A stretch of DNA of 64,000 nt from Bacillus_AB infantis_C (lineage in GTDB: Bacteria > Bacillota > Bacilli > Bacillales > Cytobacillaceae). Position 1 is the first letter of the stretch; each line of letters begins with the position of its first letter. The position numbers and the translations under genes were made by a program. The DNA is taken from assembly GCF_050107595.1 (NCBI RefSeq), contig NZ_JBNILH010000004.1:124001-188000 (forward strand), in the 5' to 3' direction. This document shows, piece after piece, positions 7,957-15,667 of the stretch. Under the pieces are notes generated by a model. The model was not told where the DNA came from. It worked only from the letters and a program-made list of their open reading frames with translations, and ran no database searches.

Positions 7957-8730
7957 CAGGATAGAAGAAGACAAAGAATCCATCAGCTGAAGCGCATCCA
8001 TGATCACATCTTTTTCCGGTGCGGCCGCTGGCATATTCCCCTTCCGGACAAGAAGCGCCAATTCAATCACTGCATGCCATTTATCCGGCATATGTATGAG
8101 CCCATATTCCCCTGCCCCGGATTTGGAAATGATATTGTTTTCCCTCAAAGTATAAAACTGCCGCAGCAGGCCAAGTATGCTCCACTCCAGCTCCTCATAA
8201 ATCTTTTCTGACGGAAGGGCCAAGATTCCATCAGGATCAGTTTTCATTGCTTCTGTTCTTTTCCGCCAGTACGACTGGCTGTTCTCAATGATATATTCAG
8301 CCAAATCATCCTCCTGAATAGGGATGAAAAGATCTGATATCTCAGGACCTCTTAATCTGATAGCATGATCTTTTAAAATTCTCCACATAACAGGATTAAA
8401 CGGGGCATCCTCTGCCAGCTCTCCGCCATTATAGACATAGCGCAGGTCTTTGGAGAGGCTTCCAAAATCATCCCATACCAGATAACAGCCATCCAGTTCA
8501 GGATAATGATGCCTTGAGGCAAGCTCTTTATGGACCTTCTGCAGCCGCCCTGCTTCCTCCTGTGTCAAAACCTCTTTTGTTACTGCTGCAAAGTCAATAT
8601 CGCTCTTGCCCGGCTCAAAAGCTCCGAGCGCGGCAGATCCATGAATATACAGCCCTTCCAGCCTGCCTGGCAAATAACGGTCGGCCAGTTCCATATACTC
8701 TGCCATTATCAGATAGATTCCACTTTCCAC
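7930..8730 (-). CDS. Aminoglycoside adenylyltransferase-like nucleotidyltransferase (DUF4111)
   Basis: 266 residues. The N-terminal nucleotidyltransferase fold shows IHGSAALGAFEPGKSDIDF near residues 28-46, the GS...DxD metal-binding signature. The C-terminal helical half with a DUF4111-like layout resembles the ANT(3'')/ANT(9) enzymes that adenylylate streptomycin or spectinomycin. The start is GTG behind GAGGAGG with a 7-base gap. Many chromosomal members of this family have no proven resistance role, so drug modification is a possibility, not a conclusion. It stands alone between two convergent or divergent units. Confidence 0.75.
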   Translation of the reverse strand: MESGIYLIMAEYMELADRYLPGRLEGLYIHGSAALGAFEPGKSDIDFAAVTKEVLTQEEAGRLQKVHKELASRHHYPELDGCYLVWDDFGSLSKDLRYVYNGGELAEDAPFNPVMWRILKDHAIRLRGPEISDLFIPIQEDDLAEYIIENSQSYWRKRTEAMKTDPDGILALPSEKIYEELEWSILGLLRQFYTLRENNIISKSGAGEYGLIHMPDKWHAVIELALLVRKGNMPAAAPEKDVIMDALQLMDSLSSSILKEKKGLPS

Positions 8731-8910
8731 TCTGCTGCCTCCTCTTGATACTTCTTATCATCTTCTATTATTCGAGCCGGAATATAAAAAACCTTCCTGT
8801 AGAAGAGAAAATGCCGATCATCTCTTCACTAAGGCTCCAGCATGCTTTTTCAGGTTAACTCACCGGTATAAAGGGAAAGGACAATAAAAACGCTAAAGGA
8901 GAGAAATTCT

Positions 8911-9603
8911 TTGAAAAAAGCGATGATAGCTGCAGTTATTGTGCTTGCCGGCTGTTCTGAAAGCAGCGGTGCCGAAGAAGAAGCTGTATCCAGGCCAGCT
9001 GAGGAGCAGACAGCCGAGCAGATGATGATTGATGCCCCGCATATTTCCCAGAAGCCTGAGCTGATGAGGGGATGTGAAGTGACTACCCTTGCCATGCTGC
9101 TCCAGGATGCAGGTGTCTCTGTTAATAAAATGACCCTCTCCGAGGAAATCAAGCGGGTGCCTTTCGAGGAAAACGGTGTCCGCGGCAATATCCATGAAGG
9201 ATTTGTCGGCAATATGCAGACAATGGATGAGCCCGGCCTTGGCGTTTATCATGAACCGGTTGCCGAACTTGCAGAGAACTACCTGCCGGGGAAAATAAAA
9301 GACATGACAGGTGAAGACTTTGATTCTGTCCTGAAGCAGGTCGAAGACGGCCGCCCTGTCTGGGTCATCGTCACCAGCACCTTCGATAGACTGCCTGAAA
9401 GCGAATGGGAAACATGGGAAACCGAAAGCGGGCCTGTTAAAGTCACCTACAGCATGCATTCAGTCCTTGTCACAGGATTTGACGAAGAAAGCCTCTATGT
9501 TAACGACCCGCTCGACAAAAAAAACCGCAAGCTTCCGCGGAAAGAGTTCATAGCCGGCTGGGAACAGATTGGAAAGCAGGCGATTACCTATGAAGAAGGA
9601 TAG
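8911..9603 (+). CDS. C39-family peptidase-like lipoprotein
   Basis: 230 residues from a TTG start behind AAAGGAGAG. The signal peptide ends in the lipobox LAGC with Cys15, so the mature protein should be lipid-anchored outside the membrane. The Peptidase_C39_2 (YvpB-like) domain shows MRGCEVTTLAMLL with the candidate catalytic Cys, MHSVLVTGF with the candidate His, and VNDPL with the Asp. Unlike bacteriocin transporters, no ABC domain is attached. The substrate is unknown. Confidence 0.82.
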   Translation: MKKAMIAAVIVLAGCSESSGAEEEAVSRPAEEQTAEQMMIDAPHISQKPELMRGCEVTTLAMLLQDAGVSVNKMTLSEEIKRVPFEENGVRGNIHEGFVGNMQTMDEPGLGVYHEPVAELAENYLPGKIKDMTGEDFDSVLKQVEDGRPVWVIVTSTFDRLPESEWETWETESGPVKVTYSMHSVLVTGFDEESLYVNDPLDKKNRKLPRKEFIAGWEQIGKQAITYEEG

Positions 9604-9668
9604 GGAGGCTTCTGTTAGGAAGATGGTAAATCGATTCGAAAATATAGCAGGGGCTTTGGCGGCAAAAC

Positions 9669-10634
9669 TTATTCGTCTGACAGAATCAACTCATAGCGGC
9701 GGTTGCGGTAGCTGCCCGTGCTATTGAGGTCCATCGATGCAAGCAGTTTTCCTGCAATTGAGATGGAGGAGAGGTTCAAGAAGCTTCTCACCTCCCGATT
9801 GGTAATTTGACTTCCGAATAGGAGGACAAAGTCCTGTAATGCCGCATGATGGGCATTCCGGCTTTTATAATAGCAGCGGGGGCAGATCCAGGCCCTGTCC
9901 CTTCTCTCCATTGCCGGAAGTGAGCAATTGGGGCAGAAGATGCCGGTTAGTATGTCAGTTTGCTGAAGTCCATATGGATTGAGAATGTCTGGATTATAAG
10001 GCTGGTTAAACTTTATAAGGAGACGCGCCATTTTCCTCAGTTCATTGCCCGAAAACTTTTCATTTTTGTGCTGCTTCTCATACACTTCCATTTTTGCAGG
10101 GAAACCTTGAGCATGAATGACCTTGTTTTTTATCTCCAGATTGTGGGATGCTTTAATGACTGTAGAAGAATTGGCCACAGCTATGAGGGTTTCAATGGGG
10201 GCTGAGGGGAATTTCAGGTTGGCCAGCCAGATTGTCAAAAGACGTTTTAAGCGGCCGATCTGTAATACGGGATCAGGGAATGCCTCTTCCCTCCCGTTTA
10301 TTGTTCTTACCAGTTGCTGAAAGTTCTGATCAAACAATACTGTTCCGGCGATATTTTTCAATTCGAGTATGACGATAAACTTCGGAGACAAAATCAGCGT
10401 GTCCATTTGAAAGAATGCGTCTTCATATGGCAGCCTGATATCGTGGAGAGTGATAGACGACTCATCAATTTCCTTCAAATAAAAATCAATGGCCTTTTCA
10501 CCGCGGTATCCTGCCAGACTTTTTGCGTAATCTTGTTCGATTTTGTGTCTGGCTGGATGATCCTCCGCTACCCGCCTCAGAAGTACCTCAAGCTTTCTCA
10601 GCTTTAATGGCTTTTTTCGGTCTTTTTTAATCAA
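9669..10634 (-). CDS. NERD-domain nuclease-like protein with C-terminal zinc ribbon (copy 1)
   Basis: 321 residues from a TTG start (AAGGGGTG upstream). The NERD core spans roughly residues 40-160: AGYRGEKAIDFYL, LHDIRL, FFQMDTLIL and VILELKNIAGT, giving the Glu, Asp and Glu-x-Lys pattern of restriction-endonuclease-like folds. A zinc ribbon with two CPxC motifs follows near 235-260 (CPNC and CPRC), then a helical tail (HHAALQDFVLLFG...ITNREVRSFL) that could bind nucleic acid. It is homologous throughout to the 321-residue protein at 47808-48773. No transmembrane segment. Upstream lies a 21-bp-periodic repeat array. Nuclease activity is inferred from the fold. Confidence 0.85.
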   Translation of the reverse strand: MIKKDRKKPLKLRKLEVLLRRVAEDHPARHKIEQDYAKSLAGYRGEKAIDFYLKEIDESSITLHDIRLPYEDAFFQMDTLILSPKFIVILELKNIAGTVLFDQNFQQLVRTINGREEAFPDPVLQIGRLKRLLTIWLANLKFPSAPIETLIAVANSSTVIKASHNLEIKNKVIHAQGFPAKMEVYEKQHKNEKFSGNELRKMARLLIKFNQPYNPDILNPYGLQQTDILTGIFCPNCSLPAMERRDRAWICPRCYYKSRNAHHAALQDFVLLFGSQITNREVRSFLNLSSISIAGKLLASMDLNSTGSYRNRRYELILSDE

Positions 10635-10734
10635 ATAATCACCCCTTTTTTATCAATAAGAATTTTCGGCAGGAATCAATTATATTCCTTCTTTTTTATT
10701 GTAATCTCCCCCCTTACGATTTGACGCAGGGAGG

Positions 10735-11057
10735 TTTACTGTCCGTAGGGGATATTTTACTATCCGTTCTCTCAAATTTACTGTCCGTCATGCAAACTTT
10801 ACTGTCCTTCAGTACATACTTACTATCCGTTGTCTAAAAATCTCGAAAAAATATCGTTTTCGCTTAGGACTTAGCGGCATTTTCCTGATCTTTTGACTTT
10901 TTTATTCCGCTAAATGGGTGTTACTGTCCATCAGCTAGGCATTTCTGTCCGTCTAAAAATTGTTACTATCCGTTCCGTAAGCGTTACTATCGGTCGCCAG
11001 CTGGTTACTATCCATCAGCATGCTTTTACTGTCTGTCACTTCAAGTTTACTGTCCCA
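10735..11057 (+). repeat. Array of 12-bp cores at exactly 21-bp spacing (array 1)
   Basis: Core TTTACTRTCCGT starts at 10735, 10756, 10777, 10798 and 10819, then after a non-repeat break at 10920, 10941, 10962, 10983, 11004, 11025 and 11046. Within each block every step is exactly 21 bp. The best-kept bases are TTACTRTCC; the nine bases between cores are unrelated to each other. The break 10831-10919 contains an inverted repeat TTAGCGG/CCGCTAA (10871-10877, 10907-10913). A decayed thirteenth unit may sit at 11067. The array lies upstream of the NERD gene and fills most of the 520-bp gap before hxlR. Confidence 0.93.
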
Positions 11058-11120
11058 TCGGCATCGGATTACCCGTTTCTAAAATCCTCCCAATGGGACA
11101 TCTTAATAAAGTCGTGATAT

Positions 11121-11150
11121 GAAAAAAGACCGCTTCGCCTGAAGCAATCT
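11121..11150 (-). terminator. Terminator of hxlR
   Basis: On the minus strand GATTGCTTC and GAAGCGGTC pair (with two G-U pairs) around a four-base loop, followed by TTTTTT, just after the hxlR stop. Confidence 0.75.
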
Positions 11151-11157
11151 CTTTTGG

Positions 11158-11523
11158 CTAATCTGCAGTCTGATCGGAATCCTGGTCAGAGTTCAGGACA
11201 GTTTCCATATAATTTTTTCCCCAGCTGTACATGGCATCCAGGATGGGCATGAGCGTCCTGCCCTGTTCAGTGAGGGAATATTCTACTTTTGGCGGCACGA
11301 CTGGATAGACTTCGCGGTGGACGATGGCGTCCTCCTCCAGCTCGCGCAGCTGGTTGACGAGCATTCGCTGGGTGATTCCGGGTATGAGGGCTTTGAGTTC
11401 GCCAAATCGTTTGGTGCCTTCTTTGCCCAAATGCCATAAAATGATCATTTTCCACTTTCCGCCAATCACAGAAAGAGTCAGTTCTTTTTCACAGTTAAAG
11501 GTTTTATCCAGCATGCGGGACAT
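11158..11523 (-). CDS. hxlR: HxlR-family regulator of the formaldehyde operon
   Basis: 121 residues, a winged-helix HxlR-type DNA-binding protein: CEKELTLSVIGGKWKMIILWHL, the recognition region ITQRMLVNQLRELEEDAIVHREVY and the wing VEYSLTEQGRTLMPIL. In Bacillus subtilis HxlR activates hxlAB in response to formaldehyde. The frame extends to a GTG at 11532, but that codon lies in the ribosome site; the ATG at 11523 has GGAGGTG seven bases before it. It is divergent from hxlA, as in B. subtilis. Confidence 0.92.
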   Translation of the reverse strand: MSRMLDKTFNCEKELTLSVIGGKWKMIILWHLGKEGTKRFGELKALIPGITQRMLVNQLRELEEDAIVHREVYPVVPPKVEYSLTEQGRTLMPILDAMYSWGKNYMETVLNSDQDSDQTAD

Positions 11524-11534
11524 CCCAATCACCT

Positions 11535-11687
11535 CCGAAGCCTATTATAACTCATTAGTATACTTTTAGGCACTATGTAAAATTAAAGTGCGTACTTACA
11601 AATGGGAGTTGTAATCCTTATAATGACATTCATACTGTGATATCCAATAACACAGTTCATCCCAGACTATTTGAAGGAGTGAAAGAA
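11535..11687 (+). promoter_or_regulatory. hxlR-hxlA divergent control region
   Basis: The 164-bp gap holds a TATAAT at about 11615-11620 with TTACAA 17 bp upstream, a candidate hxlA promoter. Just upstream, CACTATGTAA and GTGCGTACTTACAA may form the paired HxlR sites known in B. subtilis; I could not align them to that site base by base. Confidence 0.5.
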
Positions 11688-12320
11688 ATGGAATTACAAT
11701 TAGCATTAGACCTGGTAAACATCCCTGAAGCAATCGAGTTGGTTAAAGAAGTAGAGGAGCATATCGATGTTGTGGAAATCGGCACTCCTGTTGTCATAAA
11801 TGAAGGCCTCAAGGCCGTCAAAGAAGTAAAGGAAGCATTCCCTAACCTGAAAGTGCTTGCCGATCTGAAGATCATGGATGCAGCAGGATATGAAGTCATG
11901 AAGGCATCTGAAGCTGGCGCAGACATCATCACGATTCTCGGCGCAGCGGAAGACGAGTCCATCAAAGGGGCAGTGGAAGAGGCGAAAAAGCAAGGCAAAA
12001 AAATCCTTGTTGATATGATTGCCGTCAAGGACCTCAAAGGGCGCGCAAAAGAACTGGACGAGCTTGGCGTGGACTATATTTGCGTACACACTGGGTATGA
12101 CCTGCAAGCTGTGGGCCAGAACTCTTTTGAAGATCTAAAAACAATTAAAAGCGTCGTTAAAAATGCGAAAACAGCCATCGCGGGCGGAATCAAGCTTGAT
12201 ACCCTTCCGGAAGTGGTTAAGGCCCAGCCTGACCTGGTCATCGTCGGCGGAGGCATCACCAGCCAGGACGACAAAAAAGCTGCTGCAAGCAAAATGCAGG
12301 AAATCATCAAGCAAGGGTAA
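11688..12320 (+). CDS. hxlA: 3-hexulose-6-phosphate synthase
   Basis: 210 residues, full length for HxlA. It condenses formaldehyde with ribulose 5-phosphate to hexulose 6-phosphate. The orotidine-decarboxylase-like TIM barrel shows ALDLV at the N-terminus, VVEIGTPVVINEG, VLADLKIMDAAGYE (the Asp-x-Lys-x-x-Asp active-site motif) near residues 58-70, LVDMIAVKD, DYICVHTGYD and IAGGIK. The start at 11688 is chosen for GAAGGAGTG upstream; the open frame begins at 11637. It is followed four bases later by hxlB. The role is formaldehyde detoxification by the ribulose monophosphate pathway. Confidence 0.95.
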   Translation: MELQLALDLVNIPEAIELVKEVEEHIDVVEIGTPVVINEGLKAVKEVKEAFPNLKVLADLKIMDAAGYEVMKASEAGADIITILGAAEDESIKGAVEEAKKQGKKILVDMIAVKDLKGRAKELDELGVDYICVHTGYDLQAVGQNSFEDLKTIKSVVKNAKTAIAGGIKLDTLPEVVKAQPDLVIVGGGITSQDDKKAAASKMQEIIKQG

Positions 12321-12324
12321 GAAG

Positions 12325-12882
12325 ATGAATACGGCAGAATATCTGAAAAAGATACTAAACGAGCTGGAACATTCGGCAGAGGCCATTGATCCCGGGGAGG
12401 CGGAAGCACTCGCCAGCCAGATACTCGAAGCCGGAAAAGTTTTCACAGCCGGCGCCGGCAGGTCAGGCTTCATGGCAAAATCCTTTGCCATGAGGCTCAT
12501 GCATATGGGGGTTGACGCCTATGTCATCGGCGAAACCGTCACGCCGGGCTTTGAGGAGAATGATCTTCTGATCATCGGGTCAGGCTCCGGCGAGACAAAG
12601 AGCCTCGTTTCCATGGCTGAAAAAGCCAGGTCGATCGGCGGTACAATAGCAGCCGCCACGATCGTCCCTGACTCATCCATCGGCAGCCTTGCTGACATCA
12701 CCGTCAAAATGCCGGGAGCGACAAAGGACCAGAATGAAGGCGGGCTTACCACCATCCAGCCGATGGGATCCCTGTTCGAGCAGTCCCTTCTCCTGCTTTA
12801 TGATGCCATCATCCTTCGCGTCATGGAGAAAAAAGGCCTTGATTCAGCCAAAATGTTTGGCAGACATGCCAATTTGGAGTAG
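12325..12882 (+). CDS. hxlB: 6-phospho-3-hexuloisomerase
   Basis: 185 residues, a single SIS domain. It isomerises hexulose 6-phosphate to fructose 6-phosphate. Seen are AGAGRSGFMAKSFAMRLMHMG (sugar-phosphate loop), VIGETVTPGFEENDLLIIGSGSGETKS and the conserved C-terminal GSLFEQSLLLLYDAI...MFGRHANLE. The ATG lies four bases after the hxlA stop, with GTAAGAAG upstream, so the two are translated together. Confidence 0.95.
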   Translation: MNTAEYLKKILNELEHSAEAIDPGEAEALASQILEAGKVFTAGAGRSGFMAKSFAMRLMHMGVDAYVIGETVTPGFEENDLLIIGSGSGETKSLVSMAEKARSIGGTIAAATIVPDSSIGSLADITVKMPGATKDQNEGGLTTIQPMGSLFEQSLLLLYDAIILRVMEKKGLDSAKMFGRHANLE

Positions 12883-12909
12883 TATCATATCAATAAAAGG
12901 AGTGATCAT

Positions 12910-13626
12910 ATGCAAAGCCTGAAAGGAAAAACAGCTTTAATCACAGGCGCCGGCCGAGGGATCGGCCGTGCAGCGGCAATTGCTTTCGCTAAGGAAGGCA
13001 TGTCTGTGGGACTGCTTGGAAGGACACTTTCCAATCTTGAAAAAGCAGCCGAAGAGCTGAAAGAGTTTGACGTAAAAGTCTCTATTGCAGCTGCAGATGT
13101 CCAGGACAGCGAGTCCGTCAACAAAGCCGTTGAAAAGATAACGTCTGAGCTTGGCCAGATCGATATCCTGATCAATAATGCAGGCATCGCGAAATTCGGC
13201 GGCTTCCTGGAGCTCTCCCCGCAGGAGTGGGAAGACATCATCCAGGTAAACCTGATGGGCGTCTACCATGTAACACGTGCAGTCCTGCCTGGAATGATTG
13301 AAAGAAAATCCGGCGATATCATCAATATTTCTTCAAGTGCAGGCCAAAAAGGTGCTCCTGTGACCAGCGCATACAGTGCTTCCAAGTTTGCCGTTCTCGG
13401 CTTGACAGAATCACTGATGCTTGAAGTCAGAAAGCATAATATCCGGGTCAGTGCCCTGACGCCGAGCACTGTGGCGACAGATCTTGCAATTGAAACAAAC
13501 CTGACTGACGGAAACCCTGAAAAAGTCATGCAGCCTGAAGATTTGGCTGAATACATGGTTGCCCAGCTGAAGCTGAACCCGCGCATTTTTATTAAAAATG
13601 CCGGAATGTGGTCGACCAATCCATAA
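12910..13626 (+). CDS. Short-chain dehydrogenase (FabG-like), third gene of the hxl operon
   Basis: 238 residues. Classical SDR: TGAGRGIGRAAA cofactor loop near residue 12, NNAG near 85, catalytic Ser in NISSSAG, and YSASK near 152. It follows hxlB by 27 bp with AAAAGGAGTG upstream. Annotation pipelines name such proteins 3-ketoacyl-ACP reductase; there are no other fatty acid genes here, so reduction of a carbonyl compound linked to formaldehyde stress is an alternative. Confidence 0.85.
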   Translation: MQSLKGKTALITGAGRGIGRAAAIAFAKEGMSVGLLGRTLSNLEKAAEELKEFDVKVSIAAADVQDSESVNKAVEKITSELGQIDILINNAGIAKFGGFLELSPQEWEDIIQVNLMGVYHVTRAVLPGMIERKSGDIINISSSAGQKGAPVTSAYSASKFAVLGLTESLMLEVRKHNIRVSALTPSTVATDLAIETNLTDGNPEKVMQPEDLAEYMVAQLKLNPRIFIKNAGMWSTNP

Positions 13627-13634
13627 AAATGCTT

Positions 13635-13662
13635 GAAGCAGACCATTTGGTCTGCTTCTTTG
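13635..13662 (+). terminator. Bidirectional terminator, hxl operon and glycosidase-like gene
   Basis: GAAGCAGACC, ATTT loop, GGTCTGCTTC, followed by TTTGC on this strand and CATTTTT on the other. Confidence 0.8.
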
Positions 13663-14730
13663 CTATCTCTCCCTGGCCGCCTCCACCCTTCCGACTGTAA
13701 AATAAAATGGGGACGGAAACGGGGGGCGCTGCTTATTTTTGATACAGTCCAGCATGATTTTCAGCCAGTTTCTTTCCCGATGCAGACCTGTAAAAAATAT
13801 GTACAGTGTATCCCGGTCGGCCACCGTTTCCCCATAATGGCCGGAGGGGCTTCCAATGCCATGCCTGTACCACTCCTCCCCCCTATCTGCATCCAGGATG
13901 CAATAAGGATCAGAAGACCAGCTGCTGCGCTTTCCATCAGGCTCAGTCCCCTGCAGAAGCCATAAACCCTGGTGCGGAAACGGCTTTCGCCCATACAAAT
14001 TGGTGCTGCGGCATACCAGCATTTCAAACCCATCCGGTGCTGAAGGGTGAACTGATGCATCATAATAGTTTTCATCCTCTCCAAACAAAGGAAAAGGGCT
14101 GCTCCAGCCTGTCACTCCATCATCACTTTCTGTATACATGATTGTATAATGCGGATATCCCTTTTTCCCTGTCTCCTGTCTTGTGGTTACATACCGCATC
14201 CTCCACTTCCCATCAATGAATCCTGCCTTAGGCTCGAGCACATTCGGGCTGCTCCCCGTTCCCCTTATTACCGGGAAGGGTATCCTCCTCCAGCCGCCGG
14301 CTGTCCTTTCAATAGCCCCGATGGAATAAGGAGCATCATTGTCGAGGACCTTTTTTGAGGCTCTTCCTGTATAATAAATCAATTCCTTTGTATCACCATT
14401 TTTTCCTTTTGCCTTCACATAGCAGGGAGTATGAAAGCCGTAATAATCCCAGCTCCCTTTTTCGGAGTTCTCAATAAGGGGTTTCGCTTTTTTCGGATTT
14501 TGATTATCCAATGCAAGCTCCCAATTATCACTGCTGAGCGCTTCCCCGTGCGGCAGTGATGCGGTGAAGATATTGTTTTTAAAATTTGTCTGAAAACCGC
14601 CGATAAACATCTGCCATTGCCCATCTATCTTAACCACATGCGGGTCCCCCAAGCCAAGGACATTGGTGACTTCGCCGTATCTTTCAATCTGGTCAAATAG
14701 CTTGACCGGCTTTTTCACAATAAACTTCAT
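13663..14730 (-). CDS. Five-bladed beta-propeller glycosidase-like protein
   Basis: 355 residues without signal peptide. Repeated blades such as LGLGDPHVVKIDGQWQMFIGG, KELIYYTGRA, GKWRMRYVTTR and RDTLYIFFTGLHRERNW fit the GH43/GH32/GH68-type five-bladed propeller. DPHV near residue 29 could supply the catalytic Asp of the first blade. Activity and substrate are not evident, and no sugar transporter or regulator is adjacent. The ribosome site (GGCGGGGAC) is weak and far from the ATG. Confidence 0.6.
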   Translation of the reverse strand: MKFIVKKPVKLFDQIERYGEVTNVLGLGDPHVVKIDGQWQMFIGGFQTNFKNNIFTASLPHGEALSSDNWELALDNQNPKKAKPLIENSEKGSWDYYGFHTPCYVKAKGKNGDTKELIYYTGRASKKVLDNDAPYSIGAIERTAGGWRRIPFPVIRGTGSSPNVLEPKAGFIDGKWRMRYVTTRQETGKKGYPHYTIMYTESDDGVTGWSSPFPLFGEDENYYDASVHPSAPDGFEMLVCRSTNLYGRKPFPHQGLWLLQGTEPDGKRSSWSSDPYCILDADRGEEWYRHGIGSPSGHYGETVADRDTLYIFFTGLHRERNWLKIMLDCIKNKQRPPFPSPFYFTVGRVEAARER

Positions 14731-14793
14731 ATAGAAATGTCCCCGCCTCTCATCGTTGCTATCGTTAATTTATGCTATTTATTTTTTCACATA

Positions 14794-14820
14794 CAAAAAA
14801 ACCGCCCCTCCGGAGGGGCA
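14794..14820 (-). terminator. Terminator of the TauE gene
   Basis: GCCCCTCC/GGAGGGGC palindrome followed on the minus strand by GGTTTTTTT. Confidence 0.85.
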
Positions 14821-14828
14821 GCATCCTA

Positions 14829-15605
14829 TTATAAAATATCCATCCATATCTTAATAGCTGTAGCAAAGATCAAAACAGCCAGGATTACCTGCAGCACTTT
14901 CGTATTGGCTTTTTTCCCGGCCTTTGCCCCAAGAGGAGAGGCCAGCAGGCTTGCCGCAACCATGATCAGGGCTGGCAGATAATCCACCTGTCCGGTCGAA
15001 ATCTTAGCCGCGGTTGCACCGATGGAAGAAATAAATGTGATGGCAAGGGAAGATGCAATCGTCATCCTCGTTGGTATTTTCAGGATTACAAGCATAATCG
15101 GAACGAGCAGGAAGGCACCGCCGGCACCGACAATTCCTGCACCAATGCCGACGATGAGGGCAAGGGAAGCAGCAAGCCACTTATTGAAAACGACCTCATC
15201 GAGCGGTACATCATCAATCCCCTTCTTCGGAATGAACATCATCACTGCCGCAATCAATGCAAGTATGCCATACACAAGGTTGATGCCTGCTTCAGGCAGG
15301 AGCTTCGAACCAAATCCGCCGATCATGCTTCCGGCAAGGATACTGATGCCCATATAAAGGATCAGAGACTTATTTAAGAATCCGCCTTTGCGATAAGCCC
15401 ATACACCGCCGAGTGTCGCAAATAGAACCTGGACCGCACTGATGCCGGTTACTTCATGCGCAGTGAATGAAGCCAAACCAAAAAGAGCCGGTATATACAG
15501 CAGCACAGGATAATTGATGATAGCACCGCCTATGCCAAGCAGCCCGGAAATAAACGATCCAACAAAGCCAAGCAGGAAAATGACGATGATTAATTCAATG
15601 CTCAT
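14829..15605 (-). CDS. TauE/SafE-family sulfite or thiosulfate exporter
   Basis: 258 residues with about eight hydrophobic segments; the TSUP family signature GFVGSFISGLLGIGGAIINYPVLL is at the N-terminus and a second copy-like GIGAGIVGAGGAFLLVPIMLVIL near residue 150. It probably moves a sulfur oxyanion or organosulfonate across the membrane. The ATG at 15605 is preferred to the one at 15614, which directly abuts the GGGAGG site. It lies at the downstream end of the persulfide cluster, after a terminator that may reduce read-through. Confidence 0.85.
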   Translation of the reverse strand: MSIELIIVIFLLGFVGSFISGLLGIGGAIINYPVLLYIPALFGLASFTAHEVTGISAVQVLFATLGGVWAYRKGGFLNKSLILYMGISILAGSMIGGFGSKLLPEAGINLVYGILALIAAVMMFIPKKGIDDVPLDEVVFNKWLAASLALIVGIGAGIVGAGGAFLLVPIMLVILKIPTRMTIASSLAITFISSIGATAAKISTGQVDYLPALIMVAASLLASPLGAKAGKKANTKVLQVILAVLIFATAIKIWMDIL

Positions 15606-15627
15606 GGTTCTCATCCTCCCTTTTCAG

Positions 15628-15655
15628 GAAAAAGCCTGCCGGGGTACTGGCAGGC
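15628..15655 (-). terminator. Internal terminator between the MBL-rhodanese and TauE genes
   Basis: GCCTGCC and GGCAGGC (minus strand) with an 8-base loop, followed by TTTTTCC. Confidence 0.75.
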
Positions 15656-15667
15656 ACTTGCCTGTTA

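Noticed and set aside
7930..8730. Calling the nucleotidyltransferase a drug-resistance gene.
   Set aside because: Only the fold is evident; chromosomal members of this family often have no resistance phenotype and there is no mobile context.
10735..11057. Array 1 as a coding repeat: 21 bp is seven codons, and on the minus strand the five cores of the first block read as TDSK heptads without a stop.
   Set aside because: The second block has two in-frame TAG codons, there is no start with a ribosome site, the 89-bp break shifts phase, and the sister array 3 has a 20-bp period that cannot code for a repeat.
10914..11117. A 67-residue open frame through array 1 on the plus strand.
   Set aside because: Its apparent heptads (TV, TI) come from the 21-bp DNA period; no ribosome site precedes it.
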